DNA from: Ktedonobacteraceae bacterium
Lineage (GTDB): Bacteria; Chloroflexota; Ktedonobacteria; Ktedonobacterales; Ktedonobacteraceae
DNA: 43,987 nucleotides
Reading direction: 5' to 3'
NCBI GenBank assembly: GCA_019240835.1
Contig: JAFAXQ010000254.1
Location: forward strand, 1 to 43,987
The position numbers and the translations under genes are program-made. Numbering within the stretch: the stretch's first letter is position 1; each line of letters starts with the position of its first letter. Positions 34,234 through 41,843 of this stretch are shown here, in pieces. The notes below the pieces were generated by a model. The model saw only the letters and a list, made by a program, of their open reading frames with translations. It was not told where the DNA came from and did not search any database.

Positions 34234-34599
34234 ATGATGCCAGTACCAGACTACTACACTATGTTAGAGGTTCCGTCCAGGGCAACACTGGCCCAGATAA
34301 AAAAATCCTACCGACGCCTCGTACGTCTGCATCACCCTGACCTTCATAAAGAGAAGCAGGACACACGCATCAAACAGTTGAACGAGGCTTACGAGGTGTT
34401 GAGCGATGCAACTAGACGGGCAGCTTACGACGCGCTACTGCTGGAACAACTGCGTGCCACTGTCATGCTGGAGCTTATGCGCCAGCAACGGGCACAAAGC
34501 CGATTGATCGCCCCCGAGGAGCAAGAGACGAAAATGACCTGGGCCCAAGGCATTGCTGGTTTCTTCCACGAATTGAAGAAAGGCATGAAAGACCCGTAG
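34234..34599 (+). CDS. J-domain protein
   Basis: A 121-residue protein with an N-terminal J domain (about 6-70) and a short helical tail without the Gly/Phe or zinc-finger parts of full DnaJ. The HPD tripeptide that stimulates DnaK ATPase is intact (LVRLHHPDLHKE), and the following helix reads KQLNEAYEVLSDATRRAAYD. So it is a co-chaperone of the minimal class, for an unknown client. The start ATG 34234 (or the next codon, 34237) has only a weak GGTGTC upstream. The stop codon TAG is itself part of the repeat copy at 34596-34620. Confidence 0.9.
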   Translation: MMPVPDYYTMLEVPSRATLAQIKKSYRRLVRLHHPDLHKEKQDTRIKQLNEAYEVLSDATRRAAYDALLLEQLRATVMLELMRQQRAQSRLIAPEEQETKMTWAQGIAGFFHELKKGMKDP

Positions 34600-34620
34600 G
34601 GGCCCGATTTATTGTGCCCA
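34596..34620. repeat. Interspersed repeat, copy C, at the end of the J-domain gene
   Basis: Plus strand GTAGGGGCCCGATTTATT then GTGCCCA, same orientation as copies A and B but only about one and a half 15-bp units. The gene's TAG stop lies inside its first bases. It occupies most of the gap to the map stop at 34636. Confidence 0.7.
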
Positions 34621-34635
34621 CAGGATGAAGGGAGG

Positions 34636-35439
34636 TCACGTTGCCCAGGCTCTCCCATCCGGTCCCGCTGTTAACACTTGCACACCCTGCTCAGTAATAG
34701 CAAGCGTATGCTCGAAATGGGCGCTGGGTTGGCCATCAAGCGTAACCATCGTCCATCGGTCAGACAACATTTTAAAGCGTTTCGTCCCTGCGTTAACCAT
34801 CGGCTCGACGGCAATTACTACACCCGACTGCAACGTGAAATCGCCCAGGGCTTCATACTGGAGCGTGAAGTAGTTGGGCACCTGCGGACTCTCCCACATC
34901 TTGCGCCCAATACTATGACCCACCAATCCCTCGACAACGGCGAAACCTGCATGTTTGACGTATGCCTCCATCTCCTTGGCGACCTGACTCCACAGCTTAC
35001 GTGTAGGGATTAGCTCTATAGCAAGTCGCAGTACGCCCTCTGTGGTCTCCAGCAGTCGCCGCTTCTGGGCGTCAACTGCACCCACAGCATATGTTACAGC
35101 GGCATCCCCACACCAGCCGTTAAGCTTACAGCCAATATCAATGCTCACCACGTCACCTTCTTGTAGGCGGCGCTCCCCTGGAATACCATGCACAATCTGC
35201 TCATTCACAGAGATACAAGCAGCGGCGGGAAAAGGTACACCCATCGGCCCAACCACATCTTTAAAGATCGCTGTAGCCTTTTTTTCCGCAAGGAACTGCT
35301 CAATAGCGTCATTGATCTCAGCCGTACTCACCTCCGGCCTTACCAGCTCAGCCGCGACTTGGTGTGCCTGCCATACCAGTAATCCGGCCTTGCGCATAAG
35401 CGCGATTTCTTTTTCTGATTTTAGGTTTTCGTTTTTCAT
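34636..35439 (-). CDS. map: Methionine aminopeptidase, type I
   Basis: Removes the N-terminal Met from nascent proteins in the cytosol. The 267-residue pita-bread-fold protein shows metal ligands D101 (SIDIG), D112 (GDAAVTY), H175 (GHSIGR), E212 (AVEPMV) and E243 (FEHTL), and the substrate-side H84 (IVHGIPG). One unusual residue: the second His of the GHGIGRxMHExPxVPN motif is W182 (GRKMWESPQVPNY). In the E. coli enzyme that His contacts the substrate. The start ATG 35439 lies 6 bp after the pdhC stop, so it reads as the last gene of the pdhABC run. A housekeeping copy may exist elsewhere. Confidence 0.95.
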   Translation of the reverse strand: MKNENLKSEKEIALMRKAGLLVWQAHQVAAELVRPEVSTAEINDAIEQFLAEKKATAIFKDVVGPMGVPFPAAACISVNEQIVHGIPGERRLQEGDVVSIDIGCKLNGWCGDAAVTYAVGAVDAQKRRLLETTEGVLRLAIELIPTRKLWSQVAKEMEAYVKHAGFAVVEGLVGHSIGRKMWESPQVPNYFTLQYEALGDFTLQSGVVIAVEPMVNAGTKRFKMLSDRWTMVTLDGQPSAHFEHTLAITEQGVQVLTAGPDGRAWAT

Positions 35440-35445
35440 ATATTA

Positions 35446-36750
35446 CTACAAGAGTAAGCCGAGTGGCTCCTCCAGCAGCCGTTTTACTTCCTGCAAGAAT
35501 CGCGCAGCAGTGGCACCATCAATTGCCCGATGGTCGCTAGAGAGCGTGATCTTCATGCGATCACGCACGACAACTTGCCCATCGACCACAACCGGGGTCG
35601 GGATGATAGAGCCAACGGCGAGAATGGCCGACTCCGGTGGATTAATAACGGCTGTGAAGCTATCCACATCGAACATACCGAGGTTGCTGACGGTGAAGGT
35701 GCCGCCACTCACATCCTCTGGGCGCAGCTTCCCCGCTCGTGCTGCCTCGCCTAAACGGTGTGTCTCGCGAGCAATATCGAGTACGCCGCGCTGGTTGGCG
35801 TTGTGCAACACGGGCACGATCAAGCCCTGCTCAAGCGCTACGGCAACACCGATATGTATCTGCTTTCTGACGAGGATTTTGTCTTCGGTAAACGACACAT
35901 TCATCTCTGGCATACGCACTAGCGCAAACGCTACCGCCCTCACGATTAAGTCGTTGAAGCTGACCTTGACGGGGGAAGGATGCTTTGCTGCGTACTCGTT
36001 GATCTGCTGGCGCAGAGCCGCTAGCTTGCCAGTATCAATGACACTGGTTACATAGAAGTGCGGGGCCATCTGCATGCTCTGAGTGAGCCTTCTGGCTATG
36101 GCACGGCGCATAGACGTTAATGGAATCTCGACAATATCATCTGTGGTGGTTGCTGCAGCAACAGATTGTGGCTGCACAATGAATGGCAGCGTTGTTGCTT
36201 CCGGTGTCGGTTGCACAGTGGGAGCAGATGGAGCCACCTGGGAAGTAAACACAGCAGCAGGTCGGCCTTGGACGGCAAGAGTTGCTTCGATATCCATCTT
36301 GATAATACGCCCATTAGGACCTGTACCTTGAATGTTGTGATAGTCGAGCTGGCTTTCTTTGGCAAGGCGGCGAGCAAGGGGCGAAATAAAGATGCGGCCT
36401 TGGGCGGGTACGGTATCCGCTATGGCTTGTCCTGCCGCCTGTACACCTTCATTCTCGACGGGTTTGCCAGCATTGGTGGCACTTGGTTGGCTCGCTTGGT
36501 CTACTAGTGGCTCGTCTGGTGCGCCGACAAGAGCGATGCCAGCGCCGACAGCGGCAGTTGCACCCTCGGGAACGAGAATTTTGCGCAATATACCGCTGGT
36601 AAAGGATTCTGCTTCTATATTGACCTTTTCGGTTTCAATTTCCGCAAGCGGCTCACCTTTCATGACCTGATCGCCCTCTTTCTTGAGCCAGCGCAGGATC
36701 TTGCCTTCCTCCATGGTGTCGCCCATTTTAGGCATTTCTACTGTTTTCAT
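35446..36750 (-). CDS. pdhC: 2-oxo acid dehydrogenase E2 (dihydrolipoamide acyltransferase)
   Basis: Core subunit of a pyruvate or related 2-oxo acid dehydrogenase complex. The 434 residues comprise one lipoyl domain (1-75, lipoyl Lys K42 in ETEKVNIE), an Ala/Pro/Gln-type linker, a peripheral subunit-binding domain (about 118-157, ISPLARRLAKES ... GTGPNGRIIK), a second Pro/Thr-rich linker and the catalytic domain (about 205-434) ending in SSDHRAIDGATAARFL with catalytic His near residue 407. The start ATG 36750 is preceded by GAAGGTGA. It follows pdhA and pdhB on the same strand (95 bp after pdhB). No E3 gene is present here. E1 and E2 sequences alone do not tell pyruvate from acetoin or branched-chain substrates. 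Confidence 0.95.
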   Translation of the reverse strand: MKTVEMPKMGDTMEEGKILRWLKKEGDQVMKGEPLAEIETEKVNIEAESFTSGILRKILVPEGATAAVGAGIALVGAPDEPLVDQASQPSATNAGKPVENEGVQAAGQAIADTVPAQGRIFISPLARRLAKESQLDYHNIQGTGPNGRIIKMDIEATLAVQGRPAAVFTSQVAPSAPTVQPTPEATTLPFIVQPQSVAAATTTDDIVEIPLTSMRRAIARRLTQSMQMAPHFYVTSVIDTGKLAALRQQINEYAAKHPSPVKVSFNDLIVRAVAFALVRMPEMNVSFTEDKILVRKQIHIGVAVALEQGLIVPVLHNANQRGVLDIARETHRLGEAARAGKLRPEDVSGGTFTVSNLGMFDVDSFTAVINPPESAILAVGSIIPTPVVVDGQVVVRDRMKITLSSDHRAIDGATAARFLQEVKRLLEEPLGLLL

Positions 36751-36845
36751 TCTAATGCGTCACCTTCGTAGGTGTGTAATAATGATTCATGGCCTCGGCT
36801 TGTCGGCCAAGACCGTGCGAGGGGTGAACCAAGGAGCATGAGGCA

Positions 36846-37841
36846 TCATACTCCTACGTTTGCCGGCACAATGGCTTTGACGGCTTTGATAATGTCCGCC
36901 TTGGTGGGTAATGCAGCTCGCTCCAGCACCTTTGAGTAGGGCATAGGGACATCAGCTCCTGCGACGTGCTGTATGGGAGCATCCATGTAGTCAAAGGCAT
37001 GTTCGTAGATAAGGGCAGCTAGGCCCTGCCCTGTCCCATAGTACTTCCAGCCTTCTTCGGCGATGACAACGCGATTCGTCTTCTTGACAGAGTCAATAAG
37101 CAGGTCAATATCGATGGGGCGAATGGTTTTCAGGTCAATCACCTCGGCCTCGATGCCCTCGTTTGCCAGGTCCTGGGCGGCTTGTAACGCAATGTGAGCC
37201 ATACGCGAGAAGGTAAGAATAGTGACATCGCGTCCTAGGCGTCTGACTTCGCCCAAGTGCAGCGGTACGGTATACTCTACATCCTCATCGGGCACCTCAC
37301 CCTTGATGGTGTAAAGCAGTTCATGTTCAATAAAGAGCACCGGATTGGGGTCGCGTACCGCCGACTTGAGCATACCCTTGGCATCGTAGGGGGTGGCAGG
37401 CATAACCACCTTCAGCCCTGGAATATGCGCGTACCAGGACTCGAACATCTGCGAGTGCTGTGCTCCTCGTTGCGCGCCGCCACCCGAGGGCATACGAATG
37501 ACGAGGGGAATTTCTGGTTGTCCACCGAACATATAGTGGAATTTGGCTGCGCTATTGACGATCAAATCGGTGGCGAGCAGGCTAAAGTTGATAGTCATCA
37601 GTTCGAGAATGGGGCGTAGCCCACCTAAGGCAGCACCAATAGCAGTGCCTGTGATGACCTCTTCCGCAAGCGGAGTATCACGAACACGCTTCTCACCAAA
37701 CTCCTCAAACAAGCCCTTGGTGACAGCGTAGGTGCCGCCATATCCAGCGATATCCTCACCTATGATAAACACACGCTCGTCTCGCCACATCTCCTCGCGG
37801 ATAGCCTCGCGCAACGCATCGCGATAAGTTATAGTACGCAT
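36846..37841 (-). CDS. pdhB: 2-oxo acid dehydrogenase E1 beta subunit
   Basis: Beta subunit of the thiamine-dependent E1 component, 331 residues. Typical segments are MRTITYRDALREAIREEM, GEDIAGYGGTYAVTKGL, RVRDTPLAEEVITGTAIGAAL, MPSGGGAQRGAQHSQ and ALIYEHAFDYMDAPIQHVAGADVPMPYS. The start ATG 37841 lies inside the last codons of pdhA (13-bp overlap), and AAGGAG abuts the ATG, closer than usual, which suggests translational coupling. It works with the alpha subunit to decarboxylate the 2-oxo acid and acylate the lipoyl group of E2. Confidence 0.96.
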   Translation of the reverse strand: MRTITYRDALREAIREEMWRDERVFIIGEDIAGYGGTYAVTKGLFEEFGEKRVRDTPLAEEVITGTAIGAALGGLRPILELMTINFSLLATDLIVNSAAKFHYMFGGQPEIPLVIRMPSGGGAQRGAQHSQMFESWYAHIPGLKVVMPATPYDAKGMLKSAVRDPNPVLFIEHELLYTIKGEVPDEDVEYTVPLHLGEVRRLGRDVTILTFSRMAHIALQAAQDLANEGIEAEVIDLKTIRPIDIDLLIDSVKKTNRVVIAEEGWKYYGTGQGLAALIYEHAFDYMDAPIQHVAGADVPMPYSKVLERAALPTKADIIKAVKAIVPANVGV

Positions 37842-38875
37842 CTCCTTAACGATTTCCTCTCATAACGGTAGGTGAGGGCGCTGGAATTATCAACCATAAC
37901 GTCTGTATATAGTTCGTCGAGCGAGGGATCGGGGCTGCTGTCTGCGAACTGGGCGGCATCCTCTGCGACTTGTATCGCCTTGGCATCATTTTCATCGAAT
38001 TCAGCCTGTGTCGCCAGACCTTCTTCCAACAGCATTTTCTCAAATATGCCAATGGGGTCGCGTGTGCTACGCCAGCGTTGCTCTTCTTCGCGGGTGCGGT
38101 AGTAGGCAGGGTCAGCCATAGAATGTCCACGGAAGCGGTAGGTCTTCACTTCCAGCAGCGTTGGTCCCTCTCCTCGGCGGGCATGCTCAACAGCCCGTTT
38201 CGTCGCTTCATAGACGGCAATTGCATCCATACCATCGACCACCTCACCAGGCATGCTATAGGCAGCAGCACGCGGGAGCAGGTTTTCAACGGCCCACGCC
38301 TTTTCAACTGCCATACCCATTGAATACTGATTGTTTTCGCAGATGAAAACGACAGGCAGTTTCCACAGCGAGGCAAGATTGAGCGCTTCGTGGAAGGCTC
38401 CCTCATCGACGGCACCATCGCCAAAGAAGCAGGCGATAACAGTATCTTGTCTAAGATACTGTGCAGACAATGCTACGCCTACGGCTATGGGTAGTTGAGC
38501 GGCGACAATGGCATTGCCTCCCAGAACTCCCGATTCATCGCTCCACATATGCATGGAGCCACCTTTGCCCTTGCTACAGCCAGTAGCCTTGCCAAAAAGT
38601 TCGGCCATAACGGCGCGTGGGTCCATACCCTTTGCCAGTGCAAGACCATGCTCTCGATAGCTACAGAGAATCTTATCACTGGTGCGCAATGCGGTAATGC
38701 TACCGACTCCTACGGCCTCCTGACCGATGTAAAGATGCATGAAACCGCCTATTTTGCCACGTGTGTATTCTTCCGCGCTCTTCTCTTCAAAACGGCGCAT
38801 GAGGAGCATCATATTGTGCATGGACAGGAGCTGTGTGCGAGTCAACCCAGTAAGCGCAGCATTGCTAATCGCCAT
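37829..38875 (-). CDS. pdhA: 2-oxo acid dehydrogenase E1 alpha subunit
   Basis: Thiamine-diphosphate-binding alpha subunit, 348 residues, first gene of the pdhABC-map run. The ThDP motif is GDGAVDEGAFHEALNLAS ending in NNQYSMG; other family segments are GFMHLYIGQEAVGVG, SYREHGLALAKGMD, GKGGSMHMW and TYRFRGHSMADPAYYRT with the phosphorylation-loop region. The start ATG 38875 is preceded by GAAGGGGGACCT. Its 3' end overlaps pdhB by 13 bp. The substrate is probably pyruvate by gene order, but this is not proven. Confidence 0.96.
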   Translation of the reverse strand: MAISNAALTGLTRTQLLSMHNMMLLMRRFEEKSAEEYTRGKIGGFMHLYIGQEAVGVGSITALRTSDKILCSYREHGLALAKGMDPRAVMAELFGKATGCSKGKGGSMHMWSDESGVLGGNAIVAAQLPIAVGVALSAQYLRQDTVIACFFGDGAVDEGAFHEALNLASLWKLPVVFICENNQYSMGMAVEKAWAVENLLPRAAAYSMPGEVVDGMDAIAVYEATKRAVEHARRGEGPTLLEVKTYRFRGHSMADPAYYRTREEEQRWRSTRDPIGIFEKMLLEEGLATQAEFDENDAKAIQVAEDAAQFADSSPDPSLDELYTDVMVDNSSALTYRYERKSLRRCVL

Positions 38876-39210
38876 AGGTCCCCCTTCGTCTGAATGGTAA
38901 ATTAGGTGAGTTCATTCTACACGGAATAACGGCTTTCCTAGCATACAGCACTGTACATCACACAGACTGCTCTAGGCGCTCCCTTGAGCCTTTTTCTTAA
39001 GCTGTGTACATTGTACCCTATATATAACGGAGATGGTATAGACGTAAGAGACAAGAATAGGCCAAGATATATAGCAAGGTTGCTACTTGTGAGCAGCACT
39101 TTCACCAAACAGAAAGTAGAAACACCATGAGCTCATCGTTCTGGAAAGACGAGCTCATGGTATTTGCAGAATGTGAAAACGAACGGCAGTGAGGAGCACT
39201 ACACGACATC
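38876..39210. other. Intergenic region between pdhA and the HU gene
   Basis: No gene is supported. It contains the HU terminator (39124-39161) and must carry the pdhA promoter. The tract 39004-39040 is AT-rich and includes TATATATAAC, but I see no confident hexamer pair in the right orientation. Confidence 0.4.
39124..39161 (-). terminator. Terminator after the HU gene
   Basis: Perfect 11-bp inverted repeat ACCATGAGCTC / GAGCTCATGGT with a 16-nt loop, 50 bp beyond the HU stop. On the minus strand it is followed by GTTTCTACTTTC, a modest T tract. Confidence 0.6.
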
Positions 39211-39531
39211 CTACTTCTTGAGAACGGCCTCGGAGAGTTCTTTGCCAGGGAAGAAGCGCACGCGCTCCTTCGCAGGCACCTCGATAGGTTGTCGGTCGCG
39301 TGGATTAACCCCCTTGCGTGCAGCACTCTGGCGTACCTTAAAGGAGCCAAAGCCCACTAAACGCACTTCATCACCGTTCTGAAGTGCCTCACGAATAGCA
39401 TCCAGCGTTGCTTCTAACACTTCAGCCGCTTGTTTTTGAGACAGTTTTGCCTCCTTAGAAATGCGCCTAGCAAGTTCCTGGCGACCAACTGTTTTTGATC
39501 CGGATACCTGTTCGGTCTGTTCATCGGCCAT
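39211..39531 (-). CDS. hup: HU family DNA-binding protein
   Basis: Small histone-like protein that bends and compacts DNA. The start ATG 39531 (MADEQTEQ) has AGGAGG upstream at a long 12-nt spacing; the in-frame codons further upstream are the ribosome site itself. The 106-residue protein has a polar 17-residue front then the HU core: VGRQELARRISKEAKLSQKQ, two more helices, VGFGSFKVRQSAARKGVNPRD at the beta-arm base with the arm tip NPRDRQPI, and FFPGKELSEAV. It is a typical HU rather than IHF by the short arm signature, though that distinction is soft. It has its own promoter (39631-39659) and terminator. Confidence 0.95.
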   Translation of the reverse strand: MADEQTEQVSGSKTVGRQELARRISKEAKLSQKQAAEVLEATLDAIREALQNGDEVRLVGFGSFKVRQSAARKGVNPRDRQPIEVPAKERVRFFPGKELSEAVLKK

Positions 39532-39630
39532 AGGTTCTGAGATCCTCCTTGCAACTATCAACACGCATCGCTTCTTCCTCCCAACAGAGTGGGCCTGTAA
39601 AGCGGCATTACGACCTCACCACCGATTAGG

Positions 39631-39659
39631 AGTATAGCATGTGAATTGAAGAAATACAA
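39631..39659 (-). promoter_or_regulatory. hup promoter
   Basis: On the minus strand TTGTAT (39659-39654), a 17-bp spacer and TATACT (39636-39631) preceded by TGC, an extended -10. It lies about 100 bp upstream of the HU start. Confidence 0.6.
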
Positions 39660-39695
39660 GGTTTCTCTGTACTGGTTTCGGCAGAAAAAACAATC

Positions 39696-39718
39696 AAGCG
39701 CTTGTCAGCGCTTTTTTT
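39696..39718 (+). terminator. Orphan intrinsic terminator
   Basis: AAGCGCT-TGTC-AGCGCTT stem-loop followed by a T run (T7 counting the last stem bases), a textbook terminator on the plus strand. No gene ends upstream on that strand. On the other strand a T6 run follows after 7 bases, so it could work both ways. Confidence 0.65.
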
Positions 39719-39743
39719 GTCGTTTTTGCCCACTAGCGAGCGG

Positions 39744-39763
39744 TTATACACAACTTATCCACA
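39744..39763 (+). promoter_or_regulatory. Two tandem DnaA boxes
   Basis: TTATACACA (39744-39752) and TTATCCACA (39755-39763) both fit the TTWTNCACA consensus; the second is a perfect high-affinity type. They are in the same orientation, 11 bp apart start to start, 30-50 bp upstream of the mraZ -35. Confidence 0.65.
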
Positions 39764-39792
39764 CTGCTCAATAAAATTGGTGAGAAACACCC

Positions 39793-39822
39793 TTTCCATA
39801 GAGCTATACAACATGGTACAAT
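39793..39822 (+). promoter_or_regulatory. mraZ promoter
   Basis: TTTCCA (39793-39798), an 18-bp spacer and TACAAT (39817-39822) with TGG before it, an extended -10. Transcription would start near 39829, inside the MraZ-type repeats. Confidence 0.6.
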
Positions 39823-39826
39823 GGAG

Positions 39827-39851
39827 TGGGGAAAAGTGGGGAATTTTGGTG
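39827..39851 (+). promoter_or_regulatory. MraZ-type operator repeats
   Basis: Three direct pentamers TGGGG (39827), TGGGG (39837) and TGGTG (39847) at exactly 10-bp spacing. MraZ proteins bind such TGGGN repeats upstream of their own operon, so autoregulation is likely. Confidence 0.65.
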
Positions 39852-39920
39852 AAAGTCCTGGTAGTGGCCGAGGAAAATTGACAAGGTATGTTGAGCTAGA
39901 GAAGAAGGCAAGAAGCTGGT

Positions 39921-40328
39921 ATGTTTCTCGGCGAATATGAGCACACTCTCGATGCGAAAGGACGGATGGCGGTTCCGGCACGTTATAGGGCAAAGATGGA
40001 CCAGGGGGCCGTCCTTAGTAAGGGTATGGGTCCCTGTCTGGCTGTGTATACTATGGATCGCTGGGAGGAGAAGTCAGCCGAACTGGTGGCTGGTAAGTCG
40101 AGTGACGAGTTGCGCGATTTTGAACGGCGCATCTACCCTAGCGCCAGTGAGGTAGATTTGGACGGTCAGGGACGCATGATGATCCCGGCTAGGTTACGAA
40201 CATATGCCGATTTGACGAATGAAGTGACGGTCGTCGGTGTGCGCGACCACTTTGAAATTTGGGACCGTGCAGCATGGTATGCTTATCAAGAACGACTCGA
40301 TGCACAGGGAAGCAAGATTCCCTTCTAA
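39921..40328 (+). CDS. mraZ: Transcriptional regulator MraZ
   Basis: A 135-residue DNA-binding protein, first gene of the division and wall cluster, which represses that operon in other bacteria. Two SpoVT/AbrB-like halves are visible: GEYEHTLDAKGRMAVPARYR near the N-terminus and VDLDGQGRMMIPARLRTYADL around residues 75-95, with DxxGR motifs in each. The start ATG 39921 has AAGGCAAGAAG upstream. rsmH follows after 14 bp. The operator-like repeats 70-95 bp upstream fit autoregulation. Confidence 0.95.
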   Translation: MFLGEYEHTLDAKGRMAVPARYRAKMDQGAVLSKGMGPCLAVYTMDRWEEKSAELVAGKSSDELRDFERRIYPSASEVDLDGQGRMMIPARLRTYADLTNEVTVVGVRDHFEIWDRAAWYAYQERLDAQGSKIPF

Positions 40329-40342
40329 CTAAAGAAGAACGC

Positions 40343-41305
40343 ATGATACACGATACACACCATATACCTGTGCTACTGGATGAGGTGTTGAGTCTCCTTC
40401 AGCCTAGGGCCGGTGGTTGTTATATCGATGGCACGTTAGGCGGAGGAGGACACACGGCAGCGCTGCTCGACCACTCAGCTCCTGACGGAAAAGTGCTGGG
40501 TATCGATACCGACATCCAAGCATTAGACCGCGTGAGAGTGCGGCTTTCTAGCTTTGTGGAAAGTGGCCGGCTGCTGCTGGTACATGGTAACTTCGCTGAA
40601 CTGGCATCCATTGCCAGTGAGCTTGGCTTTGCACCTGTACATGGTATATTGCTCGATCTAGGGTTTTCATCGGACCAAGTAGAAGATGCACACCGTGGCT
40701 TCTCCTTCAGCGTTGATGGCCCGCTGGATATGCGCCTTGATCAATCACTCGCGCTGTGCGCTGCCGACCTGATAAACACTGCCAGCGAACAAGAATTGGC
40801 TGATCTTTTCCGGCGTTATGGTGAGGAGAGACGCGCACGTCAGTTAGCACACAGAATCGTGCGTGAGCGTGCCAAGAAGCCAATTCAGCGCACGACACAG
40901 TTGGCCGCGCTCGCCGCAGCCGGCGTTGCATACAAACCAGGCAGCATTCACCCAGCAACGCGCATATTTCAAGCTCTACGTATTGCGGTAAACAAAGAGC
41001 TGGAGCACCTGGAAAGCGTCCTCCCCCAAACGCTTGAGGTACTGAGCCATCCTGCTGAAGAAGGAAACAGAATAGTGGTTATCTCGTTTCATTCATTAGA
41101 GGATAGGATTGTCAAAGAGTTTATGCGGCGTGAGGGCAGAGATTGCGTGTGCCCTCCACACCTGCCTGTATGTATGTGTGGTCACAAAGCAAGGTTACGT
41201 ATACTAACCCCCAGGCCACTGAAACCGAGCATACAGGAAATTGAAAGCAACCCGCGTGCCCGTAGTGCTAAGCTGCGGGCTGCCGAAGTGCTTGTTAGTT
41301 CGTAG
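40343..41305 (+). CDS. rsmH: 16S rRNA (cytosine(1402)-N(4))-methyltransferase RsmH
   Basis: SAM-dependent methyltransferase that modifies C1402 in the decoding centre of 16S rRNA. The start ATG 40343 gives 320 residues; an upstream in-frame extension overlaps mraZ and is not conserved. Motifs include HIPVLLDEVL, the SAM loop YIDGTLGGGGHTAALL, GIDTD, GILLDLGFSSDQVEDAHRGF with DGPLDMR, RIFQALRIAVNKELE and VVISFHSLEDRIVKEF. Near the C-terminus a CVCPPHLPVCMCG cysteine cluster is present, as in many RsmH proteins. It is the second gene of the cluster, directly after mraZ. Confidence 0.96.
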   Translation: MIHDTHHIPVLLDEVLSLLQPRAGGCYIDGTLGGGGHTAALLDHSAPDGKVLGIDTDIQALDRVRVRLSSFVESGRLLLVHGNFAELASIASELGFAPVHGILLDLGFSSDQVEDAHRGFSFSVDGPLDMRLDQSLALCAADLINTASEQELADLFRRYGEERRARQLAHRIVRERAKKPIQRTTQLAALAAAGVAYKPGSIHPATRIFQALRIAVNKELEHLESVLPQTLEVLSHPAEEGNRIVVISFHSLEDRIVKEFMRREGRDCVCPPHLPVCMCGHKARLRILTPRPLKPSIQEIESNPRARSAKLRAAEVLVSS

Positions 41306-41392
41306 TGCGTCACGTGGAAGCGTGTTGTGGTTAAGTGCCATTGCACGTACATGCAAGGCTTCGTCTCTTGCATCATTGAAGGAATGCAGCGT

Positions 41393-41803
41393 ATGTATAG
41401 CCTGAAAGATCGGAACATTACGCTACAAGAGGCGCCGTCACGGCCCATTCGAGCTGCCAAACGACGCCGACCATCACATTCATTTTTTTTCTCTCTCGGC
41501 CCCGTGACTCTATGCAGCATAAGCGTACTCCTGATAGCTCTGATGGCCATCGTGTATCTCAACCAAGTCGGTCAGGCTCTAGCAAGCAACCAAAAAATTC
41601 AGCAGATGCATGCTCAGCAGATGCAGTTACAGCGGCAAAACCAAGACCTACAAAACAGCATCGCCACCGAGCAATCACCTGAATACATAGCCAATCAAGC
41701 GAAACAGCGGGGTCTGGTGCCCGCAGATGCCAATTCTGTGCAGGTGTTGGTTATTCCACATCTGCACCATATAGCACAGCCAGATGAGAACGTTCAACCA
41801 TAG
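41393..41803 (+). CDS. FtsL-like cell division protein
   Basis: A 136-residue single-pass protein at the ftsL position, between rsmH and ftsI. The start ATG 41393 (MYSLKDRN) has AAGGA 9 nt upstream; the frame reaches back to 41327. About 35 basic cytosolic residues are followed by one TM helix (VTLCSISVLLIALMAIVYL), a Gln-rich coiled coil (QKIQQMHAQQMQLQRQNQDLQ) and a tail with SPEYIANQAKQRGLVPAD, which resembles the region after the coil in FtsL/DivIC proteins. It should pair with an FtsB/DivIC partner and help activate FtsW-FtsI. FtsL versus FtsB/DivIC is settled only by gene order. Confidence 0.8.
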   Translation: MYSLKDRNITLQEAPSRPIRAAKRRRPSHSFFFSLGPVTLCSISVLLIALMAIVYLNQVGQALASNQKIQQMHAQQMQLQRQNQDLQNSIATEQSPEYIANQAKQRGLVPADANSVQVLVIPHLHHIAQPDENVQP

Positions 41804-41843
41804 TAACCAGTTAGCTTACTACCTTTTGGAAAGCAGGCAATAG

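Larger units (their letters stand above)
39532..39920. other. hup-mraZ divergent intergenic region
   Basis: No gene is seen. The region carries, in order, the hup promoter, a T-run hairpin, two DnaA boxes, the mraZ promoter and MraZ-type direct repeats; each is listed separately. Confidence 0.7.

Noticed and set aside
35042-36055. Open frame of 337 codons on the plus strand opposite pdhC and map
   Set aside because: It spans the boundary of two clearly conserved genes on the other strand, is rich in Ser, Thr and Arg as expected for an antisense shadow, and resembles no family.
39744-39763. Replication origin at the DnaA boxes
   Set aside because: Only two boxes are present, with no AT-rich unwinding cluster of repeats and no dnaA, dnaN or gidA nearby.
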